Assembly: GCF_001612905.1 (NCBI RefSeq)
Contig: NZ_BDBI01000033.1
Coordinates: 1-64,000 of the forward strand
DNA from: Nocardia ignorata NBRC 108230
GTDB taxonomy: Bacteria > Actinomycetota > Actinomycetes > Mycobacteriales > Mycobacteriaceae
Length of the DNA: 64,000 nt
Direction of reading: 5' to 3'
In this document: piece after piece, positions 52,770 through 61,168 of the stretch
How positions within the stretch are numbered: position 1 is the stretch's first letter
Layout: every line of letters starts with the position of its first letter
Notes under the pieces: model-generated
The model's input: the letters and a program-made list of their open reading frames with translations, nothing else
Databases searched by the model: none
What the model was told of the DNA's origin: nothing
Position numbers and translations under genes: made by a program

Positions 52770-55160
52770 ATGAATCCGACAGAGCGGACCGAGGTCCGCG
52801 CGTCGCCCGCGGCCGAAAGTTACGGTCGATCGTTGCTGAATCGTGTCCTGCTCGATGCGGCATCGAGCACTGGTCCACTGACCCATGTCGCGGAGCTGCC
52901 CGCACGGCCAGCCCGTACAACGGGCTGGCCTAATTGGCTGCCGTCGGAGCTGGTCAGCGCGCTGAGCGCACAGGGTATCGAGCGGCCGTGGGCGCATCAA
53001 ACCCGCACCGCCGAGCTCGCCGCCGCAGGCGAACACGTCGTCGTGAGCACCGGAACCGCCTCCGGTAAGTCCCTCGGCTACCAGTTGCCGGTCCTCACCG
53101 CCCTGCATGACGACCCGCGCGCGACCGCCCTGTACCTGTCACCGACGAAGGCTTTGGGTGCTGATCAGTTGCGGGCCGTCGGCTCGCTGATCCACGACAA
53201 CCCGCTGCGCGAAGCCCATCCGGCGAGCTACGACGGTGACACTCCCGCCGAGGTCAGGCAGTGGGTTCGGGCCAATGCGCGCTGGATCTTCACCAATCCG
53301 GACATGCTGCATGTGGGGGTGCTTCGGTCGCATCAGCGCTGGTCACGGGTATTGCGCAACCTGCGTTACGTGGTGGTCGACGAATGCCACGCCTACCGAG
53401 GGGTGTTCGGGTCACATGTCGCGCTGGTGCTGCGCAGGTTGCGAAGGCTCGCGCGGTTCTACGGTGCCGATCCGGTGTTCATCCTGTGCTCGGCCACCAG
53501 CGCCGATCCGGCCGGGTCGGCGAGCCGGCTGGTCGGGGCGTCGGTCATCGCCGTAACCGAGGATGGTTCGCCGTGCGGCGCGCGGACTGTCGCACTGTGG
53601 GAACCGCCGTTGAGCACCGTGGTGACCGGGGAGAACGGGGCGCCTGTTCGGCGTACCGCGACGGGCGAGGCCGCCAAGATCATGGCGAGCCTGGTGGCCG
53701 AAGGGGCGCGGACATTGACCTTCGTGCGTTCCCGGCGCGGAGCCGAACTGATCGCGCTCGAGGCGCGTCGAGTACTCGCTGATACCGCTCCTGAACTGCG
53801 AGAGCACATCGCCGCGTATCGCGCCGGTTATCTCGCCGAGGACAGGCGGGAGCTCGAGCAGGCGTTGTCGCGTGGCGATCTGCTCGGCGTGGCGAGCACC
53901 AATGCGCTCGAGCTCGGTGTCGACATCGCCGGTCTCGATGCCGTCGTCATCGCCGGTTTTCCCGGCACGGTCGCGTCGTTCTGGCAGCAGGCGGGCCGGG
54001 CGGGCAGGCGTAGGCAGGGTTCGCTGGTGGTGCTCGTCGCGACCGACGATCCCCTCGACACCTATCTCGTGCATCACCCGGAAGCCCTTCTCGACCGACC
54101 GATCGAGGCAACGATCACCGACCCGTACAACCCGTACATCCTCGGTCCGCAACTGCTGTGCGCCGCGCTGGAACTGCCGCTCACCGATGCCGAGGTGACC
54201 GAGCTCCGGGCCGCCGATGTACTCGCTGAACTGGCCGAACAGGGCCTGATCAGGCGCAGGCCCGGATCCGGGCGTCTGCCGGCGCGCTGGCATGTGACGG
54301 CACAGAGTCACCCCCACGACGCCGTCGACGTGCGGGGCGGGCTGGGCACGCCCATCGCGATCGTCGACGCCGAGAGCGGGCGGTTGCTCGGCACCGCCGA
54401 CGCCGGGCGGGCACCGGCCACGCTGCACGACGGTGCAGTGCACCTGCATCAGGGCGAGACCTACCTGGTCGACGAACTGGACCTCGACGGTGGCGTCGCG
54501 TTCGTCAACGAGGTGGATCCCGGTTTCACGACCAGCGCCAGACAGGTCACCTCGATCAGCATCGAAACGGTGCTCGAGCAGCGGGTGTTCGGCGCGGTCA
54601 CGACGGCATCGGCGCAGGTCGCGGTGACCAACCAGGTCATCGGCTACCTGCGCACGCTGGTGACCGGCGAGGTGCTCGACCAGGTGGAACTCGACCTGCC
54701 CGCGCAGACCCTGCACACCAAAGCCGTCCTCTACACCGTGACGCCGCGGCTGCTCGCCGCCGCGGGTATCTCCGACGATCAGCTTCCCGGCGCCCTGCAT
54801 GCCGCCGAGCATGCGGCCATCGGGATGTTGCCGCTGGTGGCGGGGTGTGACCGCTGGGATATCGGCGGTGTCTCCATCGCCGAGCATCCCGATACCGGCG
54901 CGCCGACGGTGTTCGTCTACGACGGACAGCCGGGTGGCGCGGGCTTCGCCGAACGTGGATTCGCCCAGCTCAGCGCATGGTTGTCGGCAACGCTCGACGC
55001 GATCCGCAGCTGTGGGTGCCACGAGGGTTGTCCGTCCTGTGTGCAATCACCCAAGTGCGGCAACGGCAACAATCCGCTCGACAAGGCGGCCGCCGAACGC
55101 CTGCTGGTGGCGGTGCTCGGTGAACTCGCAAGCCATTCCGACGGCTCGGCCACGGCGTGA
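52770..55160 (+). CDS. DEAD/DEAH-box helicase with DUF1998 domain (Rv3649-like)
   Basis: Superfamily 2 helicase of 796 residues. Motif I TGTASGKS at 94-101, motif II DECH (VVVDECHAYRG), motif III SATSAD, motif V/VI STNALELGVDIAGLDAV and QQAGRAGRR. The C-terminal DUF1998 domain has a Cys cluster CGCHEGCPSCVQSPKCGNGNNP that binds zinc in relatives. This is the YprA/Hrq1-like group, with 3'-5' DNA helicase activity implicated in repair of crosslinks or other lesions; the role here is inferred. Divergent from csp as in mycobacteria. Confidence 0.93.
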   Translation: MNPTERTEVRASPAAESYGRSLLNRVLLDAASSTGPLTHVAELPARPARTTGWPNWLPSELVSALSAQGIERPWAHQTRTAELAAAGEHVVVSTGTASGKSLGYQLPVLTALHDDPRATALYLSPTKALGADQLRAVGSLIHDNPLREAHPASYDGDTPAEVRQWVRANARWIFTNPDMLHVGVLRSHQRWSRVLRNLRYVVVDECHAYRGVFGSHVALVLRRLRRLARFYGADPVFILCSATSADPAGSASRLVGASVIAVTEDGSPCGARTVALWEPPLSTVVTGENGAPVRRTATGEAAKIMASLVAEGARTLTFVRSRRGAELIALEARRVLADTAPELREHIAAYRAGYLAEDRRELEQALSRGDLLGVASTNALELGVDIAGLDAVVIAGFPGTVASFWQQAGRAGRRRQGSLVVLVATDDPLDTYLVHHPEALLDRPIEATITDPYNPYILGPQLLCAALELPLTDAEVTELRAADVLAELAEQGLIRRRPGSGRLPARWHVTAQSHPHDAVDVRGGLGTPIAIVDAESGRLLGTADAGRAPATLHDGAVHLHQGETYLVDELDLDGGVAFVNEVDPGFTTSARQVTSISIETVLEQRVFGAVTTASAQVAVTNQVIGYLRTLVTGEVLDQVELDLPAQTLHTKAVLYTVTPRLLAAAGISDDQLPGALHAAEHAAIGMLPLVAGCDRWDIGGVSIAEHPDTGAPTVFVYDGQPGGAGFAERGFAQLSAWLSATLDAIRSCGCHEGCPSCVQSPKCGNGNNPLDKAAAERLLVAVLGELASHSDGSATA

Positions 55161-55457
55161 TGCGGCCGTCGCGTCATCGTGACCGCCGCTACACCCCGCC
55201 GAAACTTTACTGGTCAGTTGTCCGAATTTGCCCTGACCAGTCCAAACGACCTGAGTGTTACTCGTCGGTAGAATAAAAAGGAATCTCCTTCCATTAACTG
55301 ACACATTGCCAATCAAGCATCGATGGTGTTCATCGTCATTTGTTTCATTTTTTTCGCGACGCCTCCAATAAAAGCGCTGGAAATGGCTGGGGTGGCGTTC
55401 CGGTAAATTCCAGTTAGTTCAGCCCGGAAGCAAGCCGACCTGTGCGAACGCGTGGCA
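55161..55457. other. 297-bp AT-rich gap at the convergent ends of helicase and tad genes
   Basis: Contains an inverted repeat ACTGGTCAG / CTGACCAGT (55209-55217 and 55233-55241), a possible helicase terminator. It is followed by about 180 bp with much lower GC than the rest of the window (for example the T-run near 55349). No gene with normal codon use was found on either strand. Confidence 0.55.
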
Positions 55458-56015
55458 TCACCCGCTCTCCTCGACCGGGCCCGCCCGCGCCGCGCCGACC
55501 ACGGACCGCACACCGAACACCCCGAGCCCCACCTGCCGTTCGACCGTCACCACGGCATCCCACTGCTCCACCTCGCACCGTGACAGGCGCGCACCCATCC
55601 GCCGCGCGACATCGTCGGCCTCCGCGCATCCCACCTCCGCCCCCTCCACCAAAGCGCCCGCAGCGGCCAGCGCCCCGAGATCGGCCGCTGCCTGCACTCG
55701 GTGCCGTGCCACCACCACGGCACCGACCTGCCCAACCATCAAGGTCGAACAAATGAGCCCCGCCAACGCAATGCACGCGAACGCTGTCGCACCACCCTGG
55801 TCGCCGCCCGAAGCTGCGGACCGGTTCCGCCACCGGTTGCGGGAGGGCGAGCCACACCGGAGGCCGGCTCGACGGCTGTGCGATCCCTGGCCGATCGTGT
55901 GACGCAGAGCCTGGGCGAGTGCGGTGCGCATCAGTCCTGAGCCACGTGGGCAGGGAGGACAGACCGCGTGGTCGACAGATGGCGGTGTGTCCCGAAGAGG
56001 GATCGGTGTAGTCAT
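55458..56015 (-). CDS. TadE/TadG-like exported protein (Rv3654c-like)
   Basis: 185 residues. After a basic N-terminal segment of about 70 residues is GATAFACIALAGLICSTLMVGQVGAVVVARHRVQAAADLGALAAAG, a type IV-pilin-like helix with the conserved AADLGALAAA of Rv3654c/TadG-type proteins. The start overlaps the preceding TadE stop by 4 nt. The N-terminal extension is long for the family, so an internal start such as GTG near 55850 is possible. Last gene of the tad cluster; likely a minor pseudopilin. Confidence 0.78.
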   Translation of the reverse strand: MTTPIPLRDTPPSVDHAVCPPCPRGSGLMRTALAQALRHTIGQGSHSRRAGLRCGSPSRNRWRNRSAASGGDQGGATAFACIALAGLICSTLMVGQVGAVVVARHRVQAAADLGALAAAGALVEGAEVGCAEADDVARRMGARLSRCEVEQWDAVVTVERQVGLGVFGVRSVVGAARAGPVEESG

Positions 56016-56326
56016 GGCTGGGTTCCGGGTTCGACGACGGCTACCGCTTCGGCTCGGAGTTGCAGGCCGGGGAGTAGTGGAGTGGTTGCGGCGACCGTGG
56101 CGATGACGCGGTCACCGTCGTTGCGGAGTTCGACGGTGGCCCCGGGTGGGGCGACGGTGCGGCCTGCGGCGACGGCGTGGGTGGTGTCACCGCGTGCGGC
56201 CAGGCGCGCGGTTTCGCGGGCGGCGTCGACACAGCGCACCTGGGTCGACGCCGCGAGCAGTGCGCCGACGCAGAGGGCGACCGCGCATACGAGGGCGGCG
56301 AGGGCGATGGCGGCCTCGACCGTCAC
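56012..56326 (-). CDS. TadE-like minor pilin (Rv3655c-like)
   Basis: 104 residues if started at the GTG of VTVEAAIALAAL. The TadE-type helix VTVEAAIALAALVCAVALCVGALLAAS holds the Glu at position 4 (family Glu5). A mature beta domain follows, ending VEPGTQP. Relatives have 10-15 residues before this helix. The matching upstream codons (RAGRLTDDSGA) are in frame, but no ATG, GTG or TTG precedes them before the flp gene, so the true start is unclear. Confidence 0.75.
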   Translation of the reverse strand: MTVEAAIALAALVCAVALCVGALLAASTQVRCVDAARETARLAARGDTTHAVAAGRTVAPPGATVELRNDGDRVIATVAATTPLLPGLQLRAEAVAVVEPGTQP

Positions 56327-56367
56327 CGCTCCCGAATCGTCTGTGAGACGGCCTGCGCGACAGCGGT

Positions 56368-56577
56368 TTACACGCTGGTGTTGAGTGCCTTGTCGATGAT
56401 CGATGTCAGCGCGTTGACGATGTTGTCCCCCGTGACCACCGCGTAGAGCACCGCGCCGAAGGCAGCCGCGGCAATGGTCCCGATCGCGTATTCCGCCGTC
56501 GACATCCCGGCGTCGTCGAAGAGCAGACGAGTGAAGCGGGCTCGGACCTCCAGGCAGACGGTGCGTACGTGCGTCAT
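56368..56577 (-). CDS. Flp-type major pilin (DUF4244)
   Basis: 69 residues. Pilin processing region DDAGMSTAEYAIGTIAAAAFGAVLYAVV, with G before MSTAEYA, Glu5 equivalent and a hydrophobic helix, is the DUF4244/Flp pattern. ATG at 56577 with GAGGGG upstream. Expected to be cleaved by a prepilin peptidase and assembled by the TadA-C system encoded upstream. Confidence 0.88.
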   Translation of the reverse strand: MTHVRTVCLEVRARFTRLLFDDAGMSTAEYAIGTIAAAAFGAVLYAVVTGDNIVNALTSIIDKALNTSV

Positions 56578-56649
56578 CGTGATCCCCTCTCATTTCCCAC
56601 CGCGCGGACGATCCGCCCGGTGACGTTTCGTGGCCCGTGTGGAAGGCGT

Positions 56650-57273
56650 TCACGGCAGGGCGCCGTTGCCGAGGACCCGGCCCGCCAAACCGACTACGAC
56701 GGGGACGATCCCGAGGCAGACGAAGGCGGGCAGGAAGCAGAGACCGAGTGGGCCGCCGATCAGCACACCCGCACGTTCGGCGCGTGCCACGGCGGCGTCT
56801 TCGACCACTTCGCGTCGCTGCGTTGCCAATTCGGTGACCGCGGTGGCCAGCGAAGCGCCTGACCGGGCCGAGCGTCGCGCCATCCGCGCCAGCGACTCGA
56901 CTTCATCGGCACCCGCGGAACCGGCCGCGTCGGCGGCGGCGCGCTCCCATGCCGTGGTGGCGTCGGCGCCGAGCGCCAGTAGGTCGGCGGCCCGCAGCAG
57001 AGCGGCGCATAAGACCGGTGGTGCGGTGGGAGCGCTGGCTCGTGCGGCTGCTGCCATCGGCAGCCCGGCTCGCAGGCACGCGGCGAGCAGATCGAATGCC
57101 GAAGCCGACCCCAACGGGTCCGCCTTCGCCGTCACCCGCACCGGAGCCGTTGCCGCCGCAGGCCCGAGTCCTCGCAACCTCCGACTGACTGCCACCCTCC
57201 CGGGCAATACCAGCAGTGCAACAGCCAGAATCAGCACCGCGAGCGGTAGCGGCACACCGAGATCATGCTGCAC
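56650..57273 (-). CDS. TadC-like type II/IV secretion inner-membrane protein
   Basis: 207 residues from GTG at 57271-57273 with AAAGGGG 5 nt upstream. N-terminal membrane helix, cytoplasmic helical T2SSF-like domain (FDLLAACLRAGLPMAAAARA) and two C-terminal helices (GVLIGGPLGLCFLPAFVCLGIVPVVVGL). Corresponds to Rv3657c. With TadB it forms the membrane platform for Flp pilus assembly. Confidence 0.87.
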   Translation of the reverse strand: MQHDLGVPLPLAVLILAVALLVLPGRVAVSRRLRGLGPAAATAPVRVTAKADPLGSASAFDLLAACLRAGLPMAAAARASAPTAPPVLCAALLRAADLLALGADATTAWERAAADAAGSAGADEVESLARMARRSARSGASLATAVTELATQRREVVEDAAVARAERAGVLIGGPLGLCFLPAFVCLGIVPVVVGLAGRVLGNGALP

Positions 57274-57552
57274 AACAACCCCTTTCACTCGACATCGGCA
57301 ACCGTCCACACCCATCCACAGCTCTGTGCACAGTCCACAACCGCTGGTGTGCCGACTCTGGTCGGCGCGTGGGCGGTGCAAGCCTCGCCGGACCGGCGCG
57401 CCCCTGCTCGAGTCGGTCCCGCGCAGGCCGGACGAACAGATGGCCGCGAGCTCCCGCCCGCGTACAAGAACGCGCGTGTGCACTCGTCCTGGGTGGGGAC
57501 ACCCGCCACAGCAGTTCACAAGTCGGCAGTGACTCGAGACTCATCGGAACGC
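57274..57552. other. 279-bp spacer inside the tad cluster (tadC/tadB)
   Basis: Lies between tadB and tadC, which are adjacent or overlapping in mycobacteria. It contains AGCTCTGTGCACA (57320-57332) and several TCCACA motifs (57302-57339). ORFs here have poor codon use and are not called. Confidence 0.5.
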
Positions 57553-58341
57553 TCATGCCGTCCCCCTTCGGGTGATGACATCCGTCCACAGCAATCCACA
57601 GCAGGCCAAGGCGGTGCCGAGGGGTAGAAGGAATTCGCCTGCGGGAGAGGCGAAGAGGACGGACAGGGGCGCGGCGCCCATCAGCTGGCCGAGTCCTATC
57701 CCTACCAGCGGGAGCCCGGCGAGGACCGTGGCGGAGGCTCGGGCGCCTGCCAGCGCGGATTCGGTGCGGTCGCGAAAGCGGGTACGGGCGAGGAGGTCGG
57801 TGCGGGCGGCGGAGAGGAGTTCGGCCAGCGCCAGGCCGTGTTGCTCGGCGACGCGCCAGGCGGTCGCAATCCGCGACAGCTCTTCGGCGACCACGGAATC
57901 CGGATGCACCAATCCGTCGGCGCCCGAACCACCGAGACGGCTTCGACCCGCGCTGATCGCGAGCACGCGCGCCGCTTCACCCCGCGACTCGCCCGCGGCC
58001 GATTCCGCCGCCGCGCTCGGGTGAGCTCCGACTCGCAGCTCACCGACGACAGCTTCCAACCCGGCCAGCAGATGCGCGCATTCCTGCCGACGCTCCCGCT
58101 CAGCCTTCCCGCGCCGATTGCGCACAGCCACAGTCACACCGAGCATGAGGGCGGCCAACCCCGTTCCGACTCCGAAGCCGAAAGCCGCACACCCCGACAG
58201 GATTCCCACACACCACTCCACAGGCACACGCGGCGACCGGCCCCGCTGCGCCACCCCGAACAGCCGCGCGAACCTCCGCTGCCCTCCCGAAACCGGAAGC
58301 ACAAGCACCGCGACCGCACAACAGAGCAATCCAACGCCCAT
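57553..58341 (-). CDS. TadB-like type II/IV secretion inner-membrane protein
   Basis: 262 residues from ATG at 58339-58341, preceded by GGAGGT. Membrane helices near the N-terminus (two) and C-terminus (two) flank a T2SSF cytoplasmic domain (ECAHLLAGLEAVVGELRVGAHPSAA). Corresponds to Rv3658c. Works with TadA and TadC. Ends 279 bp before the tadC start and is itself 347 bp after tadA. Confidence 0.87.
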   Translation of the reverse strand: MGVGLLCCAVAVLVLPVSGGQRRFARLFGVAQRGRSPRVPVEWCVGILSGCAAFGFGVGTGLAALMLGVTVAVRNRRGKAERERRQECAHLLAGLEAVVGELRVGAHPSAAAESAAGESRGEAARVLAISAGRSRLGGSGADGLVHPDSVVAEELSRIATAWRVAEQHGLALAELLSAARTDLLARTRFRDRTESALAGARASATVLAGLPLVGIGLGQLMGAAPLSVLFASPAGEFLLPLGTALACCGLLWTDVITRRGTA

Positions 58342-58688
58342 CTCTCTCACCTCCACTCACGTCTTGCGACAACACGTTCGACGAGCAGCTTTTGTCCACA
58401 GGCGTCCACATCGGTTGAAGATCTCTCGCCCGTCGACGGAGCCGCATACCTGCCCGACAACAGAGGAGAAACCGCCTGCACCTTCGCGCCGGTACGCGAC
58501 TCGTCTTCGAGAGCTCTGCGCACATCACTCTTGGGAGCTCTGTGCACAACTCGGGACGAGCGTCTCGAGACAGCGGCGCAGCAAGGCGAGGAGCTCGCGG
58601 CCTCGCGCCTCGTCTCGCAACGGCGGGGAGGTGCGGACCGAGATCGGTTGCGTCTGCCGATGACCGGTAAGAAGCGCAGATCAATCAC
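58342..58688. other. 347-bp spacer inside the tad cluster (tadB/tadA)
   Basis: Contains a consensus DnaA box and two of the three AGCTCTGYGCACA copies. A 113-codon open frame on the minus strand exists but has AGA-rich, low-GC3 codon use and no family resemblance, so the stretch is treated as non-coding. Confidence 0.55.
58393..58401 (+). promoter_or_regulatory. Consensus actinobacterial DnaA box
   Basis: TTGTCCACA, the preferred DnaA box of high-GC Gram-positives, followed 4 nt later by GTCCACA. In the spacer between tadA and tadB. Confidence 0.5.
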
Positions 58689-59870
58689 TCATCCGAGCCT
58701 CGATTCCAGGAGCCGGGCCAGTTCCGGAGCGCCCGGAGCCGGGGCCGAATCGGAGCGCCAGGCGGGGGTGATGTGGATGGAGTCGGTATCGCGCTGGAGA
58801 ATTCCTATTTCCCGGAGGCCTCGGGTGCCGTCGGCGCGGCGGTGGACGTGGAGGACGACCTGGACCGCGGCGGCCAGCTGGCTGTGCAGGGCGGCGCGGT
58901 CCATTCCGCCGAGGGCCGCGAGGGCTTCCAGTCGGGCGGGAACTTCCTGGGGTGAATTGGCGTGAACTGTTCCCGCTCCGCCGTCGTGGCCGGTGTTGAG
59001 GGCGGTGAGCAGATCGACGACCTCCGCGCCGCGGACCTCGCCGACGACGATCCGGTCGGGGCGCATCCGCAGCGCTTGGCGGACCAGATCGCGAACAGTG
59101 ACCTCGCCTACCCCTTCCACATTGGCCGTGCGCGCCACCAGGCGCACCACGTGCGGATGTACGGGTGCCAGCTCTGCGGCGTCTTCCACACAGACGATCC
59201 GCTCGGCGGGATCCACGGCCGCCAGCAGCGCGGACAACAAGGTCGTCTTTCCCGCACCGGTTCCGCCGACCACGAGGAACGCGAGGCGGGCGCGCACGAT
59301 ATCGCCGAGCAGCGCACGGGCCGCGGGAGCTAGCGAGCCGGCGGCCGCGAGGGCATCGAGGCCCTGGGTGGCTGGGCGCAGGACGCGCAGCGACAGGCAG
59401 GTGCCGTCGTGGGCGACAGGCGCGAGGACGGCATGCAGCCGCACGCCGAACGCGTCGCCGAGTGTTGCCTCGGTGCCGGTGAGTTTGCCGTCGACCCACG
59501 GCTGGGCGTCGTCGAGCCTGCGCCCCGCCGCCAGGGCGAGACGCTGGGCGAGCCTGCGCACGGCGGCTTCATCGGCGAAACGCACGTCGGTGCGCTCGAG
59601 GCCGTGGCCACGATCTATCCACACCGCATCGGGACCGGTGACCAGAACATCGGCCACGCGCGGATCGTGCAGCAGCGGTTCGAGCAGGCCGGCGCCGGTC
59701 ATCTCGGTCTGCAGCAGGCGCAGGGCGCGCAGCAGGTCGGTGTCGGCGAGGACACCGCCCGCTTCGGCGCGGATCGCGGCGGCGAGTTGGGCGGCATCGG
59801 TTGCGCCCGCGTGTTCGGCGAGGCGTTCGCGGACCCGCTCGAGCAGGTCGACGGTGACGAATGTCGTCAT
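58689..59870 (-). CDS. TadA-type pilus assembly ATPase
   Basis: 393 residues. N-terminal domain with GLLEPLLHDPRVADVLVTGPDAVWIDRG. Walker A GGTGAGKTT near 204-212, Asp box VCVEDAAELAP, Walker B-like MRPDRIVVGEVRGAEVVDLL, and His box region GTVHANSPQEVPARLE. This is the type II/IV secretion ATPase of the Flp/Tad system (Rv3659c-like). ATG shares a base with the ssd stop (TGATG); a GTG one codon earlier is possible. Powers Flp pilus assembly. Confidence 0.92.
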   Translation of the reverse strand: MTTFVTVDLLERVRERLAEHAGATDAAQLAAAIRAEAGGVLADTDLLRALRLLQTEMTGAGLLEPLLHDPRVADVLVTGPDAVWIDRGHGLERTDVRFADEAAVRRLAQRLALAAGRRLDDAQPWVDGKLTGTEATLGDAFGVRLHAVLAPVAHDGTCLSLRVLRPATQGLDALAAAGSLAPAARALLGDIVRARLAFLVVGGTGAGKTTLLSALLAAVDPAERIVCVEDAAELAPVHPHVVRLVARTANVEGVGEVTVRDLVRQALRMRPDRIVVGEVRGAEVVDLLTALNTGHDGGAGTVHANSPQEVPARLEALAALGGMDRAALHSQLAAAVQVVLHVHRRADGTRGLREIGILQRDTDSIHITPAWRSDSAPAPGAPELARLLESRLG

Positions 59871-60955
59871 CACACCTCAGCCCCGACCATGGCGAGAACC
59901 GCGTCGGCCGCGTCGCGCAGCGGACCGCGCCTGCGCACGCTGAGCCCGCCGCGTTCGAGCCGCGCGGCCAACCCTGCTTGTCCACGCACGGCCGCGAGCA
60001 GCGGCAACCCGAGCACCTCGGCCACCTCCGCGCCGCGCAAACCGCCCGGCGCCGGGCCACGAACCACCAGGCCCCGGTTCGGGTTTCGCTCGCCGAGATA
60101 CGCCGACACCACCTCGGCGGCGGCTACCGAACGCAACCGGGCGGGCACGACGAGAACGACGAGATCGGCGGCATCGACCATCACGTCGGCCGCCGCACCG
60201 CGCTCCCCCGACACATCGCAGACGACCAGATCACCTGCGGACCTACCGGATTCGATCACCGCACGCACCGCCGCGGGCGCCAGTTCGGCGGGCGGACCCG
60301 CGCGTCCGCAGGAGAGCACAGCCAGCCCGGGGCAGGCGGCAGGCAGCGCGTTGTGCAGCGCGGCGGCGGAAACTCGCCCGTCCTCGATCACCAGGTCGGG
60401 CCAGCGCAGCCCGGCGACGTTCTCCATGCCGAGCACGAGGTCGATGCCACCGTCCAGGGGCGCGCCGTCGATGAGTACCGCGTCGCGCCGCACTCGCAGC
60501 GCCGCACCGCGTAAGGCCGTCGCGGCGGCGAGGGTGGACGCGCCGGCTCCCCCACCCGCACCGGCCACGGCGACGACCACCCCTTCCCCGGTGCGCGACT
60601 CGGCGTGCTCGGCGAACTGTTCGACCAGCGCGACTGCCGCGCCCGGCAGCCCGACGACGCGTTCGGCACCGACGGCGGTGGCGGCCTGCCAGTCGGCAAC
60701 GGCCGGTTCACCTTCGGTGACGAGCACGATCCCCGCCCGTCGCGGGCAGCCCGCCGCGGCGGCGGCGATCGCGGCATCGGTGTCGAGGATTACCAGGCCC
60801 GCGCCCGCCCAGGCGTGCCTGCCGACGGGCATGTGCCGTTCGTCGGTGACCCGCTCGGCGGCCGCGGCCACCCGGCGCACCTCGGCGCGCAGCCGTTCGT
60901 CGCGCACGAGCACGAGGGCGGGCGAGATCGGAGCGGAGGTGGGGGCGAGGTTCAT
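59870..60955 (-). CDS. ssd: Septum-site determining protein-like / CpaE-like ATPase (Rv3660c, Ssd)
   Basis: 361 residues from ATG at 60953-60955. The N-terminal receiver-like half is followed by a ParA/MinD-type domain with VVVAVAGAGGGAGASTLAAATAL. The Walker A Lys expected before Ser/Thr is Ala here, so ATP binding may be altered. Other MinD-like strands (AVLIDGAPLDGGIDLVLGME, GDLVVCDVSG) are present. Named septum-site determining protein in M. tuberculosis; position next to tadA suggests a CpaE-like localisation role for the pilus. Two DnaA boxes lie 53-79 bp upstream of its start. Confidence 0.87.
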   Translation of the reverse strand: MNLAPTSAPISPALVLVRDERLRAEVRRVAAAAERVTDERHMPVGRHAWAGAGLVILDTDAAIAAAAAGCPRRAGIVLVTEGEPAVADWQAATAVGAERVVGLPGAAVALVEQFAEHAESRTGEGVVVAVAGAGGGAGASTLAAATALRGAALRVRRDAVLIDGAPLDGGIDLVLGMENVAGLRWPDLVIEDGRVSAAALHNALPAACPGLAVLSCGRAGPPAELAPAAVRAVIESGRSAGDLVVCDVSGERGAAADVMVDAADLVVLVVPARLRSVAAAEVVSAYLGERNPNRGLVVRGPAPGGLRGAEVAEVLGLPLLAAVRGQAGLAARLERGGLSVRRRGPLRDAADAVLAMVGAEV

Positions 60956-61007
60956 GCGGTTCAGCGTGCTCGCGGAGAACCTCGGCCGACACCCGTCGAA
61001 CGGCGAT

Positions 61008-61034
61008 TGTGGATAACTCGCGGGGTGTGGATAA
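61008..61034 (-). promoter_or_regulatory. Pair of perfect DnaA boxes upstream of ssd
   Basis: TTATCCACA occurs twice on the minus strand (61008-61016 and 61026-61034), 18 bp apart. They sit just upstream of the ssd start and downstream of the 6C RNA 3' end, so they may bind DnaA or control ssd. Confidence 0.65.
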
Positions 61035-61069
61035 CTTCCGAATACGCCGCCGGATGAAAGTAATCGTCC

Positions 61070-61168
61070 TGAAAATAGAGGACGGCCCCAGCCGGGGGGG
61101 AGGAGGCTGGGGCCGTCGGGTTCAGCCCCGGGGGGTCGGGCTGAACGCGCCTGGACCATGTCCAGGTG
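61070..61168 (-). ncRNA. 6C small RNA (B11 homologue)
   Basis: Minus-strand RNA of about 99 nt. A 7-bp 5' hairpin (CCTGGAC-ATG-GTCCAGG, 61150-61166) is followed by two GC-rich hairpins whose loops are C-runs. One has a 9-bp stem, 61120-61128 with 61138-61146, loop GACCCCCCG. The other has a 13-bp stem, 61081-61093 with 61105-61117, loop TCCTCCCCCCC, followed by CTCTATTTTC, and may terminate transcription. Two hairpins with six or more C in the loop define the actinobacterial 6C RNA. In M. tuberculosis B11/6C lies between Rv3660c and Rv3661, the same place. -10 TAGTAT at 61175-61180. Confidence 0.9.

Larger units (their letters stand above)
57320..58548. repeat. AGCTCTGYGCACA motif, three dispersed copies
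   Basis: Copies at 57320-57332 (T), 58512-58524 (C) and 58536-58548 (T), all in the same orientation and all in the two non-coding spacers of the tad cluster. Contains the palindrome TGTGCACA. Possible binding site or remnant of spacer duplication. Confidence 0.6.

Noticed and set aside
58347..58688. 113-codon open frame starting at the tadA stop
   Set aside because: Frequent AGA codons, low G/C at third positions and no recognisable pattern; better explained as a non-coding spacer.
61008..61034. Replication origin at the paired DnaA boxes
   Set aside because: Only two tight boxes, no AT-rich unwinding region and no dnaA, dnaN or gyrase genes nearby.
61081..61146. Two tandem GC-rich hairpins as ordinary terminators
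   Set aside because: They lie between divergent genes where nothing needs terminating, and their C-rich loops and locus fit the 6C RNA.
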